Assembly: GCA_023132995.1 (NCBI GenBank) | Contig: JAGLXI010000225.1 | Span: 1-10,198, forward strand | Direction: 5' to 3' | DNA: 10,198 nucleotides | From: Candidatus Zixiibacteriota bacterium | GTDB taxonomy: Bacteria > Zixibacteria > MSB-5A5 > GN15 > FEB-12 | Part shown: in pieces, positions 1 through 7,257 of the stretch | Numbering within the stretch: the first letter of the stretch is position 1 | Layout of the letters: the number at the start of each line of letters is the position of its first letter | Notes under the pieces: generated by a model | Database searches by the model: none | Told to the model about the DNA's origin: nothing | The model's input: the letters and a program-made list of their open reading frames with translations, nothing else | Position numbers and translations under genes: made by a program

Positions 1-1791
1 AAGGTCATCGACGAGTTCCACCGCCGCGGTTACATCGACGCCTACCTGGTCTCGGACTCCATCTGGATCGACAGTACCAGAAACCGGATGACGATCTTCC
101 TCGAGGTGTACGAAGGCCCCCGCTACTACTTCGGGTCGGTCCAGTTCTCCAGCAACGAGCGCCTGTCGGTGGATTTGCTGTCGCGGCTCCTGGAATTCGA
201 GGAAGGCCAGGTATTTGACGCCGAGAAGTATGACCAGACGCTGGAGGGGATTTACTCCGCCTACTACGAGGTGGGCCACCTGCACATCCGCGTGGCCGAC
301 ATCAGGACTACCCGGGCCGACTCCATAGTGGATATCAATTACGATATTCTGGAGGGGTTGCCGTCGCATGTCAATCTGGTAAAAATTGTAGGCAACTACA
401 AGACCAAGGAGAAGGTGATCCGCCGGGAGATATCCACCTTTCCGGGACAGGTATTCAACCAATCGCTGGCGATACGGTCGGTCCGCGACGTGATGGCCCT
501 GAACTACTTCGAAAGGGTTGTGCCCACTCCGATATCTTTGCCCAACGGCGACATCGATCTCGAATACGAGGTGGTGGAAAAACGAACGGGGCAGATCATG
601 GCCGGGGCGGGTTACAACAGCCAGGACAAGTTAGTGGGTAATGTCGGCTTAGGGATCCCCAACTTCCGCGGCAACGGCCAGAACGTCGCCTTCAGCATCG
701 ACTTCGGACGCCGCCGCAATTCCTTTTCGCTGTCGTTCACCGAGCCGTGGGTTTTCGGCCGGCCGACCCTGCTGGGAGTCAGCATATACACCGTCAATCA
801 GCGTTGGTTTGAAGATTATACCGAGGGCCGCCAGGGCGGGTCAATCCGGTTGGGGCGAAGACTCCGCTGGCCGGACAACTACTTCCGCATTTACGGGTCT
901 TATGTCCTGGAGCGGCACCGGTTCTTTGAGTTCGACGACTACTTCGTCCATCAAAACTCTTACAAGTCGTCCTATCGGTTCGCCGGCAGCGTAGGCGGCA
1001 TTAACGTGAATGTGCCGTTAGGAGAGAAGCAGCACGGCCCCTATCCCGGATCGATCATCAACTACGACGAGGAATGGCTCACTTCTTCAAGGTTCGCGAT
1101 CAATATAAGACGGGACTCACGCAACCTACCGGAGTTTGCCACCTCCGGATCGATTTTCTCCTACACCTTTGAGAACACCGGCGGGTTGTTGGGGGGGTTC
1201 TGGCATTATCAGAAGCACTCAATCGAAATGGCCAAGTTCATACCGCTGGTGTGGAAATTCGCCCTGGCAGCCAAGGTCCAATACGGAGTGGTGACTTCTC
1301 CTTCCGGTGATGATCATATTCTGGTGACGGATCGCTTCACACCCGGGGGGACGGACTTTGACGGGGTCGTGCGAGGTTACGATGGAGGTTCACTCACACC
1401 CGACTCAATGGTGACGGCTTCCGACAGCACTATCTACTACTCGAACCCCCAGGCGGTGATCGGCGTCGATCCACCTGACAGTGTCGTTGTTTCCCCCTTT
1501 CGCACGCGGGTTCGCGGCAAGTACATGCTCACGACCAACCTGGAATTGCAGTTCCCTTTCGTGGAGGGACAGATATACGGCCTGGCTTTCTTTGACGCCG
1601 GGAACTCCTGGCTGCACCGCCGAGACATCAAACCCCTGACCGGGCTGTATCGGGGAGCCGGATTGGGGTTTCGAATCCAGATACCGGGACTGGGGACATT
1701 CGGATTCGACTTCGGCTACGCCCTGGATGACTTCCGTGAGGAGGGCAAAGGCTGGAAACCGCATTTTCAGTATGGAACAACATTCAGATAG
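1..1791 (+). CDS. bamA: Outer membrane protein assembly factor BamA, 3' part (5' end outside the window)
   Basis: BamA/Omp85 is the outer-membrane beta-barrel that folds and inserts other barrel proteins, fed by periplasmic POTRA domains. The reading frame is open from base 1, so the ATG at 88 is internal and about 596 C-terminal residues are present. The first ~190 visible residues look like POTRA repeats, with recurring G(Y/H)-type turns, EGP/EGQ motifs and the phrase VNLVKIVGNYKTKEKVIRRE. The barrel follows from about base 590 (GQIMAGAGYNSQDKLVGNVG). The diagnostic L6 loop motif VRGY is at 1369-1380, inside GGTDFDGVVRGYDGG. The C-terminus reads HFQYGTTFR: a beta-signal-like end, but with an Arg after the usual terminal aromatic. 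A skp-like gene starts 27 bp downstream and lpxD follows, the classic bamA-skp-lpxD order. Family assignment is very secure. Confidence 0.95.
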   Translation, partial: KVIDEFHRRGYIDAYLVSDSIWIDSTRNRMTIFLEVYEGPRYYFGSVQFSSNERLSVDLLSRLLEFEEGQVFDAEKYDQTLEGIYSAYYEVGHLHIRVADIRTTRADSIVDINYDILEGLPSHVNLVKIVGNYKTKEKVIRREISTFPGQVFNQSLAIRSVRDVMALNYFERVVPTPISLPNGDIDLEYEVVEKRTGQIMAGAGYNSQDKLVGNVGLGIPNFRGNGQNVAFSIDFGRRRNSFSLSFTEPWVFGRPTLLGVSIYTVNQRWFEDYTEGRQGGSIRLGRRLRWPDNYFRIYGSYVLERHRFFEFDDYFVHQNSYKSSYRFAGSVGGINVNVPLGEKQHGPYPGSIINYDEEWLTSSRFAINIRRDSRNLPEFATSGSIFSYTFENTGGLLGGFWHYQKHSIEMAKFIPLVWKFALAAKVQYGVVTSPSGDDHILVTDRFTPGGTDFDGVVRGYDGGSLTPDSMVTASDSTIYYSNPQAVIGVDPPDSVVVSPFRTRVRGKYMLTTNLELQFPFVEGQIYGLAFFDAGNSWLHRRDIKPLTGLYRGAGLGFRIQIPGLGTFGFDFGYALDDFREEGKGWKPHFQYGTTFR

Positions 1792-1818
1792 GAACTCTCA
1801 ATAACACAGGAGAATGCT

Positions 1819-2355
1819 ATGCGCAACATCAGCAGAGCGCTATTGGCGCTTTCGGCACTGGTGTTTCTCAGTTCGATTCTGGCCCCGGCCACAAATGCCC
1901 AGGGCATCAAGATCGGATTCGTGAATGACGATCAGATCAAGCAGGATTACAAGGCCTGGAAGATAGCACAGGAAGAATGGGAACTGGATTCCCGGGCCTG
2001 GGAAGATGAGGCCGTGTCCAAACAGCAGGAGTTGCAGGAGTTCCAGCAGGAATACGAAAAGCAGAAACTGATCCTGTCTGAAGACAAGAAGCGGGAAAGG
2101 GAAGCCGCGATCAACGCTAAGACCGAAGCTCTGGACGCCTACACGCGCCAGATATATGGCCCCGGAGGTACGGCCGAACGAAAGCAGAACCAGTTGATTC
2201 AGCCGCTCCTGGAGAATATCACCAAGTCCATCGAAGAGGTGGCCATCGAGGGCAACTACGATGTCATTTTCACTCTGCAAAGCGGCCTGGGGTATATCAA
2301 AGAATCGTACGATGTCACCGAAGAAGTGCTGAAGCGTCTTGAAGACATCGAATAG
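1819..2355 (+). CDS. Skp/OmpH-family periplasmic chaperone
   Basis: The 178-residue product is predicted to be a secreted periplasmic chaperone that holds unfolded outer-membrane proteins on their way to BamA. Residues 1-27 form a signal peptide: basic start (MRNISR), a hydrophobic core, and a probable signal peptidase I site after ATNA, leaving a mature N-terminus QGIKIGFVND. The IKIGFVND strand is typical of OmpH proteins. Residues ~40-130 are rich in E, K, Q and A and should form the long coiled-coil tentacles. The C-terminal part (NYDVIFTLQSGLGYIKESYDVTEEVLKRL) is the usual strand-plus-helix that closes the body domain. A good Shine-Dalgarno (aggaga at 1808-1813) precedes the ATG. The gene lies between bamA and lpxD, as expected, and its last 17 bp overlap the lpxD start. 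The symbol skp or ompH would be reasonable by homology. Confidence 0.9.
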   Translation: MRNISRALLALSALVFLSSILAPATNAQGIKIGFVNDDQIKQDYKAWKIAQEEWELDSRAWEDEAVSKQQELQEFQQEYEKQKLILSEDKKREREAAINAKTEALDAYTRQIYGPGGTAERKQNQLIQPLLENITKSIEEVAIEGNYDVIFTLQSGLGYIKESYDVTEEVLKRLEDIE

Positions 2356-3373
2356 AAACGTCTCCCTTTCACTGGGGGAATTGGCTGAAAGGGTCGGGGC
2401 TCAACTGGAGGGCGACGGCAAGATTGAGATTACCGGTGCGGCACCGATCGCCACCGCGACCGAGGGTGAAATTACTTTCCTCGCCAACCATCGATACCTG
2501 AAACATCTTGAGAATACGAGAGCGGCGGCGGTAGTGCTCGACATGGATACCGCCTGTTCGGGTCGCCCGGCGCTCCGCCACAAGAACCCGTACTTGACCT
2601 TTGCCGGAGTTATCGATATCCTCTATCCCGATCACCGTCTCGTCGAAGTTGGCATTCACGAGAGCGCCGTGGTCGAGACCGGCGCTGCGGTCGATCCATC
2701 GGCGGCTGTCGGTCCCCTGTGTCACATTCGGACAGGGGCGGTCATCGGCAAGAACACTCAACTCGTTTCGTCGGTCTATGTCGGGCAGGAGGCTTCGGTC
2801 GGCGACGACTGCCTGATCTATCCCGGAGTGAGGATACTGCACGGCTCCCGGATCGGCAGCAGAGTCATTATTCATTCTTCGACCGTGATCGGATCGGATG
2901 GGTTCGGTTTCGCCGAGTCGGACACGGGCCTTAAGAAGATCAAGCAGATCGGCTGGGTCGAGATAGACGACAACGTCGAGATCGGTTCCAACTGTTCGGT
3001 TGACCGCGGCGCCCTGGGGCCCACCCGCATCGGACGGGGAACTAAAATTGATAACCTTGTCCAAATCGCTCACAACGTCGAGATCGGCCGCAACTGCATT
3101 ATCGTGGCCCAGGTCGGTATCTCCGGGTCGACCAGGATTGGTGACACCGTAATCCTGGCGGGGCAGGCAGGGTTGGTGGGGCACATCGAGATCGGCGACG
3201 GAGTCAAAGTAGCAGCCCAGAGCGGGGTGTCCAAGTCACTCGCCCCGGGGTCGGCTGTTCTCGGCTCCCCCGCGCGTGAGATAATGGAGTCCAGGAAAAT
3301 CGAGGCTGCCCTCCGAAGGCTGCCGGAGTTGTTGAAAAGGGTGCGCCGACTCGAGAAAGAGAAGCCCGATTGA
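2339..3373 (+). CDS. lpxD: UDP-3-O-(3-hydroxyacyl)glucosamine N-acyltransferase LpxD
   Basis: LpxD transfers a 3-hydroxyacyl chain from acyl carrier protein to the 2-amino group of UDP-3-O-acyl-glucosamine, the third step of lipid A synthesis, in the cytoplasm. The 344-residue length is typical. Residues ~8-100 match the N-terminal uridine-binding domain (LGELAERVGAQLEGDG, then GEITFLANHRYLKHL). Residues ~105-305 form a left-handed beta helix of hexapeptide repeats (IGKNTQ, VGDDCL, IGSRVI, IGRGTK, IGDTVI, IGDGVK). The catalytic histidine is H245 in DNLVQIAHNVEIG, and a C-terminal helix (RLPELLKRVRRLEKEK) follows. I keep the TTG at 2339 as start because no ATG lies upstream of the needed SLGELAERV strand. 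It sits inside the preceding gene with no good Shine-Dalgarno, which suggests translational coupling. The stop directly abuts the stop of the converging gene. Confidence 0.95.
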   Translation: MKTSNRNVSLSLGELAERVGAQLEGDGKIEITGAAPIATATEGEITFLANHRYLKHLENTRAAAVVLDMDTACSGRPALRHKNPYLTFAGVIDILYPDHRLVEVGIHESAVVETGAAVDPSAAVGPLCHIRTGAVIGKNTQLVSSVYVGQEASVGDDCLIYPGVRILHGSRIGSRVIIHSSTVIGSDGFGFAESDTGLKKIKQIGWVEIDDNVEIGSNCSVDRGALGPTRIGRGTKIDNLVQIAHNVEIGRNCIIVAQVGISGSTRIGDTVILAGQAGLVGHIEIGDGVKVAAQSGVSKSLAPGSAVLGSPAREIMESRKIEAALRRLPELLKRVRRLEKEKPD

Positions 3374-3952
3374 TCAGGTTATAAGTCGCTCTTCGATGGC
3401 TGCTATCTTCTCCCAGTTGGCCTGCATCTGTTCTACCGCCGGCAGCGCTTTCCGGCAGTCATTCTCTGCTGCAGCCCGGCGAACGGTTTCCAGCAGATCC
3501 CACTGCTGCCGGTTGATGATCTTCCAGCCCGTAATCTGATTGGCTACACCGGCAGTGGCGCAGTTCAACTCACGCGCCAGCAGTCTCACCTGCTCGCTGA
3601 CGCCGTTGACGTTGATCCGCGAGGCCAGATCCCCGCAGGCCATCTCGGCCAGGCGATCCTGGAGCACCGTCAGCGACCGGGACACCTGCATCAAGGGCAG
3701 TATGGTCGTGATCCCGATAGCGGTGATGGCCGCCACTGCCGCCGAGATCATGTAGGGCATCAGCGTTACTGCGGCCAGTTCAATCGAACTGGACGCATCG
3801 GCAAGCAACTCGCGATCAAAGGCTCGGTCGAAACAGGCAATCACGGCGCCCGACAGCACGACTGCCGATAAAGCCATCAGGCTTGTTGTCACGTAGAAAC
3901 GGAGGGACCGGAAGCTGCGCCTTCTATCGCCAATGCCGCCGGTAGCAGGCAT
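3374..3952 (-). CDS. Two-helix membrane protein with HAMP-like segment, no output domain
   Basis: The product is 192 residues from the ATG at 3952, chosen because a strong Shine-Dalgarno (AGGAGAG on the minus strand) lies 6 bases upstream. The frame stays open to 4102, but that extension has no ribosome site and an unlikely Arg-rich composition. A basic N-terminus (RRRSFRSLRFY) precedes membrane helix 1 (~19-40), then a short loop with FDRAFDRELL, then helix 2 (~61-85). Residues ~86-137 look like a HAMP linker: a proline after the membrane (LPLMQVSRSLTVLQDRLAEM), a GDL connector and a second amphipathic helix. A short helical tail (~145-192) ends the protein. There is no methyl-accepting, kinase, cyclase or DNA-binding domain, so this is either a stand-alone signalling adaptor or structural. 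Function is unknown; the HAMP call is from pattern only. Confidence 0.72.
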   Translation of the reverse strand: MPATGGIGDRRRSFRSLRFYVTTSLMALSAVVLSGAVIACFDRAFDRELLADASSSIELAAVTLMPYMISAAVAAITAIGITTILPLMQVSRSLTVLQDRLAEMACGDLASRINVNGVSEQVRLLARELNCATAGVANQITGWKIINRQQWDLLETVRRAAAENDCRKALPAVEQMQANWEKIAAIEERLIT

Positions 3953-4106
3953 CTGTTGCTCTCCTATTGCATCTGTAGTTGGCACTATTGAGCATTGTGC
4001 ACTTCTCGTGCCCGGCGACGGCTTTTTTCGATACTGCCCGCGATCTGCCTTGTGGTTCAACGATCTCCTCAGACAGAGCGGCCCGCGGTGGGATATCGAC
4101 ACCCAT
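3953..4106. other. Spacer between the HAMP-like gene and the ssb terminator
   Basis: This spacer carries the Shine-Dalgarno for the minus-strand HAMP-like gene. I could not identify a convincing sigma-70 promoter for that gene. The patch 3981-4012 holds several short GCAC/GTGC complementary words (GGCAC at 3981-3985, GTGCC at 4008-4012) that could form a small hairpin or operator, but the pairing is imperfect. Open frames on either strand here have no ribosome site or recognisable protein character. Confidence 0.4.
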
Positions 4107-4140
4107 AAAAAAGGCTCCGAGACGGGAATGTCTGCGGAGC
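4107..4140 (-). terminator. Rho-independent terminator of ssb
   Basis: Read on the minus strand, GCTCCG then AGAC, a six-base loop (ATTCCC), GTCT and CGGAGC form a 10-bp stem with one bulged C. The stem is followed, after one base, by TTTTTT (the a-run at 4107-4112 on the plus strand). It lies 28 bp beyond the ssb stop. The U-tract is on one side only, so it acts in the ssb direction and insulates the HAMP-like gene from ssb transcription. Confidence 0.88.
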
Positions 4141-4167
4141 TTTCGCACAGGGATGCGCGGAATCTGA

Positions 4168-4596
4168 TCAGAAGGGGAGATCGTCGTCATCCGCTCCCGT
4201 CTCGCCTGGCGGAGGCGGTGGCGATGTGTCCGGTTTGTCGCCCGTCTCGGCGGCCGGTCTCTGGTCGCCGCGGCTGCCGAGAAACTGGACAGTCTGGGCG
4301 ACGACCTCGGAGACGTACCGCTTATTGCCGTCTTTGTCGTCATAGCTCCGGTTGGAAATACGACCCTCAATATAGACCTGCCTCCCTTTGGCAAGGTACT
4401 CCTTGGCGGTTTCCGCCTGTCTGCCCCAAACTACGATATTGTGCCAGGTAGTGCTTTCCTGTTTCTGGCCGTCCTGCCCGGTCCATCGTTCACTCGTCGC
4501 CAGGCTGAAGGACGCTACCGCCTTGCCGCTCGGCGTGTACCGCAACTCCGGATCTTTGCCCAGGTTGCCGACCAATATAGCCTTGTTAACACTCAT
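4168..4596 (-). CDS. ssb: Single-stranded DNA-binding protein SSB
   Basis: SSB coats single-stranded DNA in replication, recombination and repair, and recruits partner proteins through its C-terminal tip. The 142-residue length is normal. Residues 1-~106 are the OB fold, with the family's opening MSVNKAILVGNLGKDPELRYTPSG in recognisable form, followed by VASFSLATSERW, TTWHNIVVWGRQAE and KGRQVYIEGRISNRSY. Then comes a short linker with a PPPPPP run, and the classic acidic tip DDDDLPF at the C-terminus. A Shine-Dalgarno (GGAAGGGA on the minus strand) precedes the ATG. The gene is monocistronic here, with its own promoter and terminator. It is not placed between rpsF and rpsR as in many bacteria. 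Confidence 0.97.
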   Translation of the reverse strand: MSVNKAILVGNLGKDPELRYTPSGKAVASFSLATSERWTGQDGQKQESTTWHNIVVWGRQAETAKEYLAKGRQVYIEGRISNRSYDDKDGNKRYVSEVVAQTVQFLGSRGDQRPAAETGDKPDTSPPPPPGETGADDDDLPF

Positions 4597-4633
4597 GGTT
4601 CCCTTCCGTTTGGATTTCGGATTGCCTCCCGTT

Positions 4634-4663
4634 AATATAAGGCGCCCGGCAATCTGATGTCAA
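4634..4663 (-). promoter_or_regulatory. Strong sigma-70-type promoter of ssb
   Basis: On the minus strand a perfect -35 TTGACA (4658-4663) is followed, after 18 bases, by TATATT (4634-4639), a 5-of-6 match to the -10 consensus. Transcription should start near 4627, giving a leader of about 30 bases that carries the ssb ribosome site. No other gene lies between it and ssb. Confidence 0.8.
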
Positions 4664-4747
4664 GGGCGCTCCGGAGATTCCGCCTGCCCGGTTCTACTCC
4701 TCACCTGCGACCTCGGAGACGTGACGTTGGGGCGGGAACGTTTTAGC

Positions 4748-4776
4748 TTGATGACTGCGCGCGCGTGGCATATCGT
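4748..4776 (+). promoter_or_regulatory. Possible promoter of the nadE-rsmI-PAP2-lgt operon
   Basis: TTGATG (4748-4753) and TATCGT (4771-4776) are each 4-of-6 matches to the sigma-70 boxes, with the ideal 17-base spacing, 26 bp upstream of the nadE ATG. The region is divergent from ssb, so a forward promoter must lie within 4597-4802. This is the best candidate I see, but the match is modest. Confidence 0.35.
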
Positions 4777-4802
4777 AACAGTACCGCGAAAGGGCACATA
4801 GG

Positions 4803-5612
4803 ATGGAAGCAGAATTCGACATTGACCAGGCGCGTACGATTATCACGAAATTCATTAGCGATAAGCTCCTCGCAAGCGGGATGAAGGGATACGTGGTGGG
4901 ACTCTCGGGCGGGATCGACTCGGCCGTGTCGGCCGCGCTGGCGGTCGAGGCGGTCGGCGCCGGGAAGGTTTTCGCAGTCCTGATGCCGTATCGATCATCG
5001 CCGAAGGAATCAATTGCCGACGCTTTGGAACTGGTCCGAAGGCTCGGAATCGAACACCGGCTGGTGGATATTACCCCTATGATCAGCGCTTACTTCCCGT
5101 CGATCACTAAGCAGAACCGCCTTCGGGCAGGTAACAAGATGGCCCGCGAGCGGATGTCGATCCTGTTCGATATCGCCCACGAACTGGACAGGCTGGTTCT
5201 GGGCACCGGCAATCGCACCGAGATCTGCCTTGGTTACACCACCTGGTACGGAGATGGGGCCTGTTCGATAAACCCTGTCGGTGAGCTTTACAAAACCGAA
5301 ATCCGGCAGCTTGCCGGCCAGCTCGGGATTCCTGATGCGATCAGAGAAAAGGCGCCCTCGGCGGACCTGTGGAGCGGACAGACCGACGAGGGTGAGATCG
5401 GTGTGACCTACGAGCAGATTGACCGGCTGCTGCGGCGCGTTATCGACGACGGTACGATTTCTCTCTCTGCCCTCGTGGCCGACGGTTTCAACGCCGCCGA
5501 CATTGACCGCGTGGTGTCACTGGTAAGCCGCAACGCCTTCAAACGAAGAATGCCTGACGTCGCCGCTATGGGCAGAAGGGCGATACCGGATGACATCCTG
5601 CTGGAGCAATAG
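4803..5612 (+). CDS. nadE: NAD+ synthetase, ammonia-dependent type
   Basis: NadE adenylates nicotinic acid adenine dinucleotide with ATP and amidates it to NAD+, the final cytoplasmic step of NAD synthesis. The 269-residue protein has the PP-loop SGGIDS at 35-40, GTGNRTE at 134-140, the YGDGACSINP segment at ~149-158, PVGELYKTEI, and KAPSADLW at 183-190. It has only the synthetase domain. The N-terminal nitrilase-like glutaminase of the long NadE form is absent, so ammonia is the expected nitrogen donor unless a separate glutaminase subunit exists. An AAAGGG ribosome site lies about 8 bases before the ATG. It is the first gene of a tight run; the rsmI ATG follows after 9 bp. Confidence 0.95.
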   Translation: MEAEFDIDQARTIITKFISDKLLASGMKGYVVGLSGGIDSAVSAALAVEAVGAGKVFAVLMPYRSSPKESIADALELVRRLGIEHRLVDITPMISAYFPSITKQNRLRAGNKMARERMSILFDIAHELDRLVLGTGNRTEICLGYTTWYGDGACSINPVGELYKTEIRQLAGQLGIPDAIREKAPSADLWSGQTDEGEIGVTYEQIDRLLRRVIDDGTISLSALVADGFNAADIDRVVSLVSRNAFKRRMPDVAAMGRRAIPDDILLEQ

Positions 5613-5621
5613 GAATCGCCT

Positions 5622-6326
5622 ATGAACCGTCCCCACGGCAAGTTGTACCTCGTTCCGACGCCCATCGGGAACATGGGCGATATCACCAGCCGCGCCCTGG
5701 AAGTGCTGCGGGATGCCGAACTGGTCGCCTGTGAGGATACCCGGCACAGCGGACAGCTTCTCAAAAAGCTCGATCTGAAGAAGCGCCTGATAAGCTACCA
5801 TGATTTCAACGAGCGCGCCCGGGCCGACCAGTTGGTCCGGCAAATCAGGGAGGGAGCTTCCGTGGCAGTCATTACCGACGCCGGCTCGCCGGGGATAAGT
5901 GACCCGGCCTATCGCATCGTAAGGGCAGCCATCGACAACGATATCGACATTGTCCCGCTTCCGGGGCCGACCGCCATCATCCCGGCCCTGACGGCGTCCG
6001 GCCTGCCGACCGACCGCTTCTTCTTTGAGGGCTTCCTGCCCCATAAGTCGGCTGCAAGAAGAAAGAAACTGGAGCGGATAGCCGATTTCCAACACACTTT
6101 GGTTTTCTACGAGTCGCCTCACCGGGTGGAGAAGTCGCTTGGTGACATGCTGGAAGTGCTCGGAGATCGCCCTGCCTGCCTGGCGAGAGAAATCAGCAAG
6201 CGTTACGAGCAGTTCCTGAGAGGATGTATCAGCAGCCTGATCGACGCGATCACGGCGAAACCTGTCAAGGGCGAAATCGTACTGGTAATTGCCGGCGCCA
6301 AAGCAGCCGGAAAACGCGGACAATGA
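5622..6326 (+). CDS. rsmI: 16S rRNA (cytidine-1402-2'-O)-methyltransferase RsmI
   Basis: RsmI 2'-O-methylates C1402 of 16S rRNA in the decoding centre using S-adenosylmethionine. The 234-residue product shows the tetrapyrrole-methylase-like fold signatures: LVPTPIGNMGDITSRAL at the N-terminus, ACEDTR at 36-41, TDAGSPGISDP at 85-95, LPGPTA at 113-118, FFEGFLP at 134-140, and AREISKRYEQFLRG at ~188-201. It is shorter than the ~286-residue E. coli enzyme and ends soon after the GEIVLVIAG strand, so the small C-terminal domain is missing. Short forms of this kind are common outside proteobacteria. The ribosome site aggaa overlaps the upstream nadE stop, implying coupled translation. Confidence 0.94.
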   Translation: MNRPHGKLYLVPTPIGNMGDITSRALEVLRDAELVACEDTRHSGQLLKKLDLKKRLISYHDFNERARADQLVRQIREGASVAVITDAGSPGISDPAYRIVRAAIDNDIDIVPLPGPTAIIPALTASGLPTDRFFFEGFLPHKSAARRKKLERIADFQHTLVFYESPHRVEKSLGDMLEVLGDRPACLAREISKRYEQFLRGCISSLIDAITAKPVKGEIVLVIAGAKAAGKRGQ

Positions 6327-6336
6327 CGGACTGAAG

Positions 6337-7257
6337 ATGAACTTAAGCGGCAACTCCAAGCTGTATCCCTTCGATTGGTTGGTAATAGGATACTCGACGC
6401 TGATGATAGCGTTCATCCTGGCTGCCGGTCGACCGTTGAGGGGTTATGCCGAGGAACTGATTTTCTACTGCGGCACGGCGGCCATGGCGCTGCTCATCGC
6501 CCGATATATAGACGAGAACCGCGGTCGCATGTACGCCCTGGTGCGGCTGCTATACCCGCTGTTGCTGTTTTCCTTTTTCTATCGCGCCACCGGCGGTACC
6601 ATGCACCTTGTATTTGATCGGTTCTTCGACCCTGAACTGGTCGCGTTTGAAAAGGCTGTTTTCGGTGTTAACCCCACTCTCTTCATTGACCGGCATCTCC
6701 TCAATACCTGGGCCACGGAACTGTTTTCATGGTGCTATTTCGTCTATTATTTCGTGCTGACGGTTTTTCTGCTGGCTCTGTTCTTCAAGAGAGACTATTC
6801 GGTGTTGAAAAGTTCCCTGACAGCCATCTGTTTTACTTTCTTCCTCTCGTACATCCTGTTTTTCCTGTACCCCATCGAAGGACCTCGCTGGCATTTTGCC
6901 GACCAGTATGTGCACCAGGTTGTCAGTCCCGTCGGCCGTCACTTGGTGAACCTGGTCATAGATAACGCAGCCGTGCACGGTGGTTGCATGCCGTCGTCAC
7001 ACTTTGCTGTCGCCCTGGTAGTTCTGATTTACTTATTCAAGTACTACCGCCGCGCGGGGTGGGTCCTCCTTCCGATTGTCACCGGGCTGGCTGTCGGAAC
7101 CGTGTGGGGGCGATTCCACTATGTATCAGACCTGATTGTAGGTGGGCTTATCGGTCTTGTGTCAACGCTGCTGGTGTTCAGATGGATTCACCGACCGACC
7201 GTCACGCAGCAACCTCTGCAACCTCAAGAAGAACTGGCGCCTGAAAATGTACCCTGA
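6337..7257 (+). CDS. PAP2-superfamily integral membrane phosphatase/phosphotransferase
   Basis: The product is 306 residues from the ATG at 6337, which is 10 bp after the rsmI stop; an in-frame TTG at 6289 inside rsmI is less likely. Several hydrophobic segments (~12-30, 38-56, 70-84, 128-150, 160-180, 225-236, 243-257, 264-282) predict a multi-pass inner-membrane protein. The three PAP2 catalytic motifs are visible: YPIEGPRW (178-185), MPSSH (218-222), and GRFHYVSD (258-265), giving H222, R259, H261 and D265 as the expected active-site residues. The YP-x-x-GPRW form resembles the Aur1/inositolphosphotransferase-like branch (PAP2_3). Substrate is not predictable: lipid phosphate, isoprenoid pyrophosphate or phosphoinositol lipid are all possible. 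Its last 11 bases overlap lgt, so the two are probably co-translated. Confidence 0.85.
   Translation: MNLSGNSKLYPFDWLVIGYSTLMIAFILAAGRPLRGYAEELIFYCGTAAMALLIARYIDENRGRMYALVRLLYPLLLFSFFYRATGGTMHLVFDRFFDPELVAFEKAVFGVNPTLFIDRHLLNTWATELFSWCYFVYYFVLTVFLLALFFKRDYSVLKSSLTAICFTFFLSYILFFLYPIEGPRWHFADQYVHQVVSPVGRHLVNLVIDNAAVHGGCMPSSHFAVALVVLIYLFKYYRRAGWVLLPIVTGLAVGTVWGRFHYVSDLIVGGLIGLVSTLLVFRWIHRPTVTQQPLQPQEELAPENVP

Noticed and set aside
2369..3184. 271-codon frame on the minus strand opposite lpxD
   Set aside because: It is mirror coding of the hexapeptide repeats: D/R/G-rich with no family motif and no start signal. LpxD on the other strand is certain.
3953..4102. Upstream extension of the HAMP-like protein to an ATG at 4102
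   Set aside because: The extension has no Shine-Dalgarno and looks noncoding, while the ATG at 3952 has a strong site at good spacing.
3933..4451. 172-codon plus-strand frame between the HAMP-like gene and ssb
   Set aside because: It overlaps the ssb gene and its terminator, is Arg/Pro/Cys-rich in the manner of noncoding GC-rich sequence, and lacks a ribosome site.
4724..4741. Short inverted repeat ACGTT/AACGT upstream of nadE as an operator
   Set aside because: The arms are only 5 bp with an 8-base gap, and AACGTT is self-complementary, so chance occurrence is likely.
5517..6416. 299-codon minus-strand frame opposite rsmI and the gene junctions
   Set aside because: It spans the ends of three real plus-strand genes and has no ribosome site or protein signature.
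7142..7246. Upstream start for lgt adding 35 residues
   Set aside because: The added residues are out-of-frame PAP2 sequence rich in Cys and Trp. The family N-terminus MYPELFHLGPI begins at 7247.
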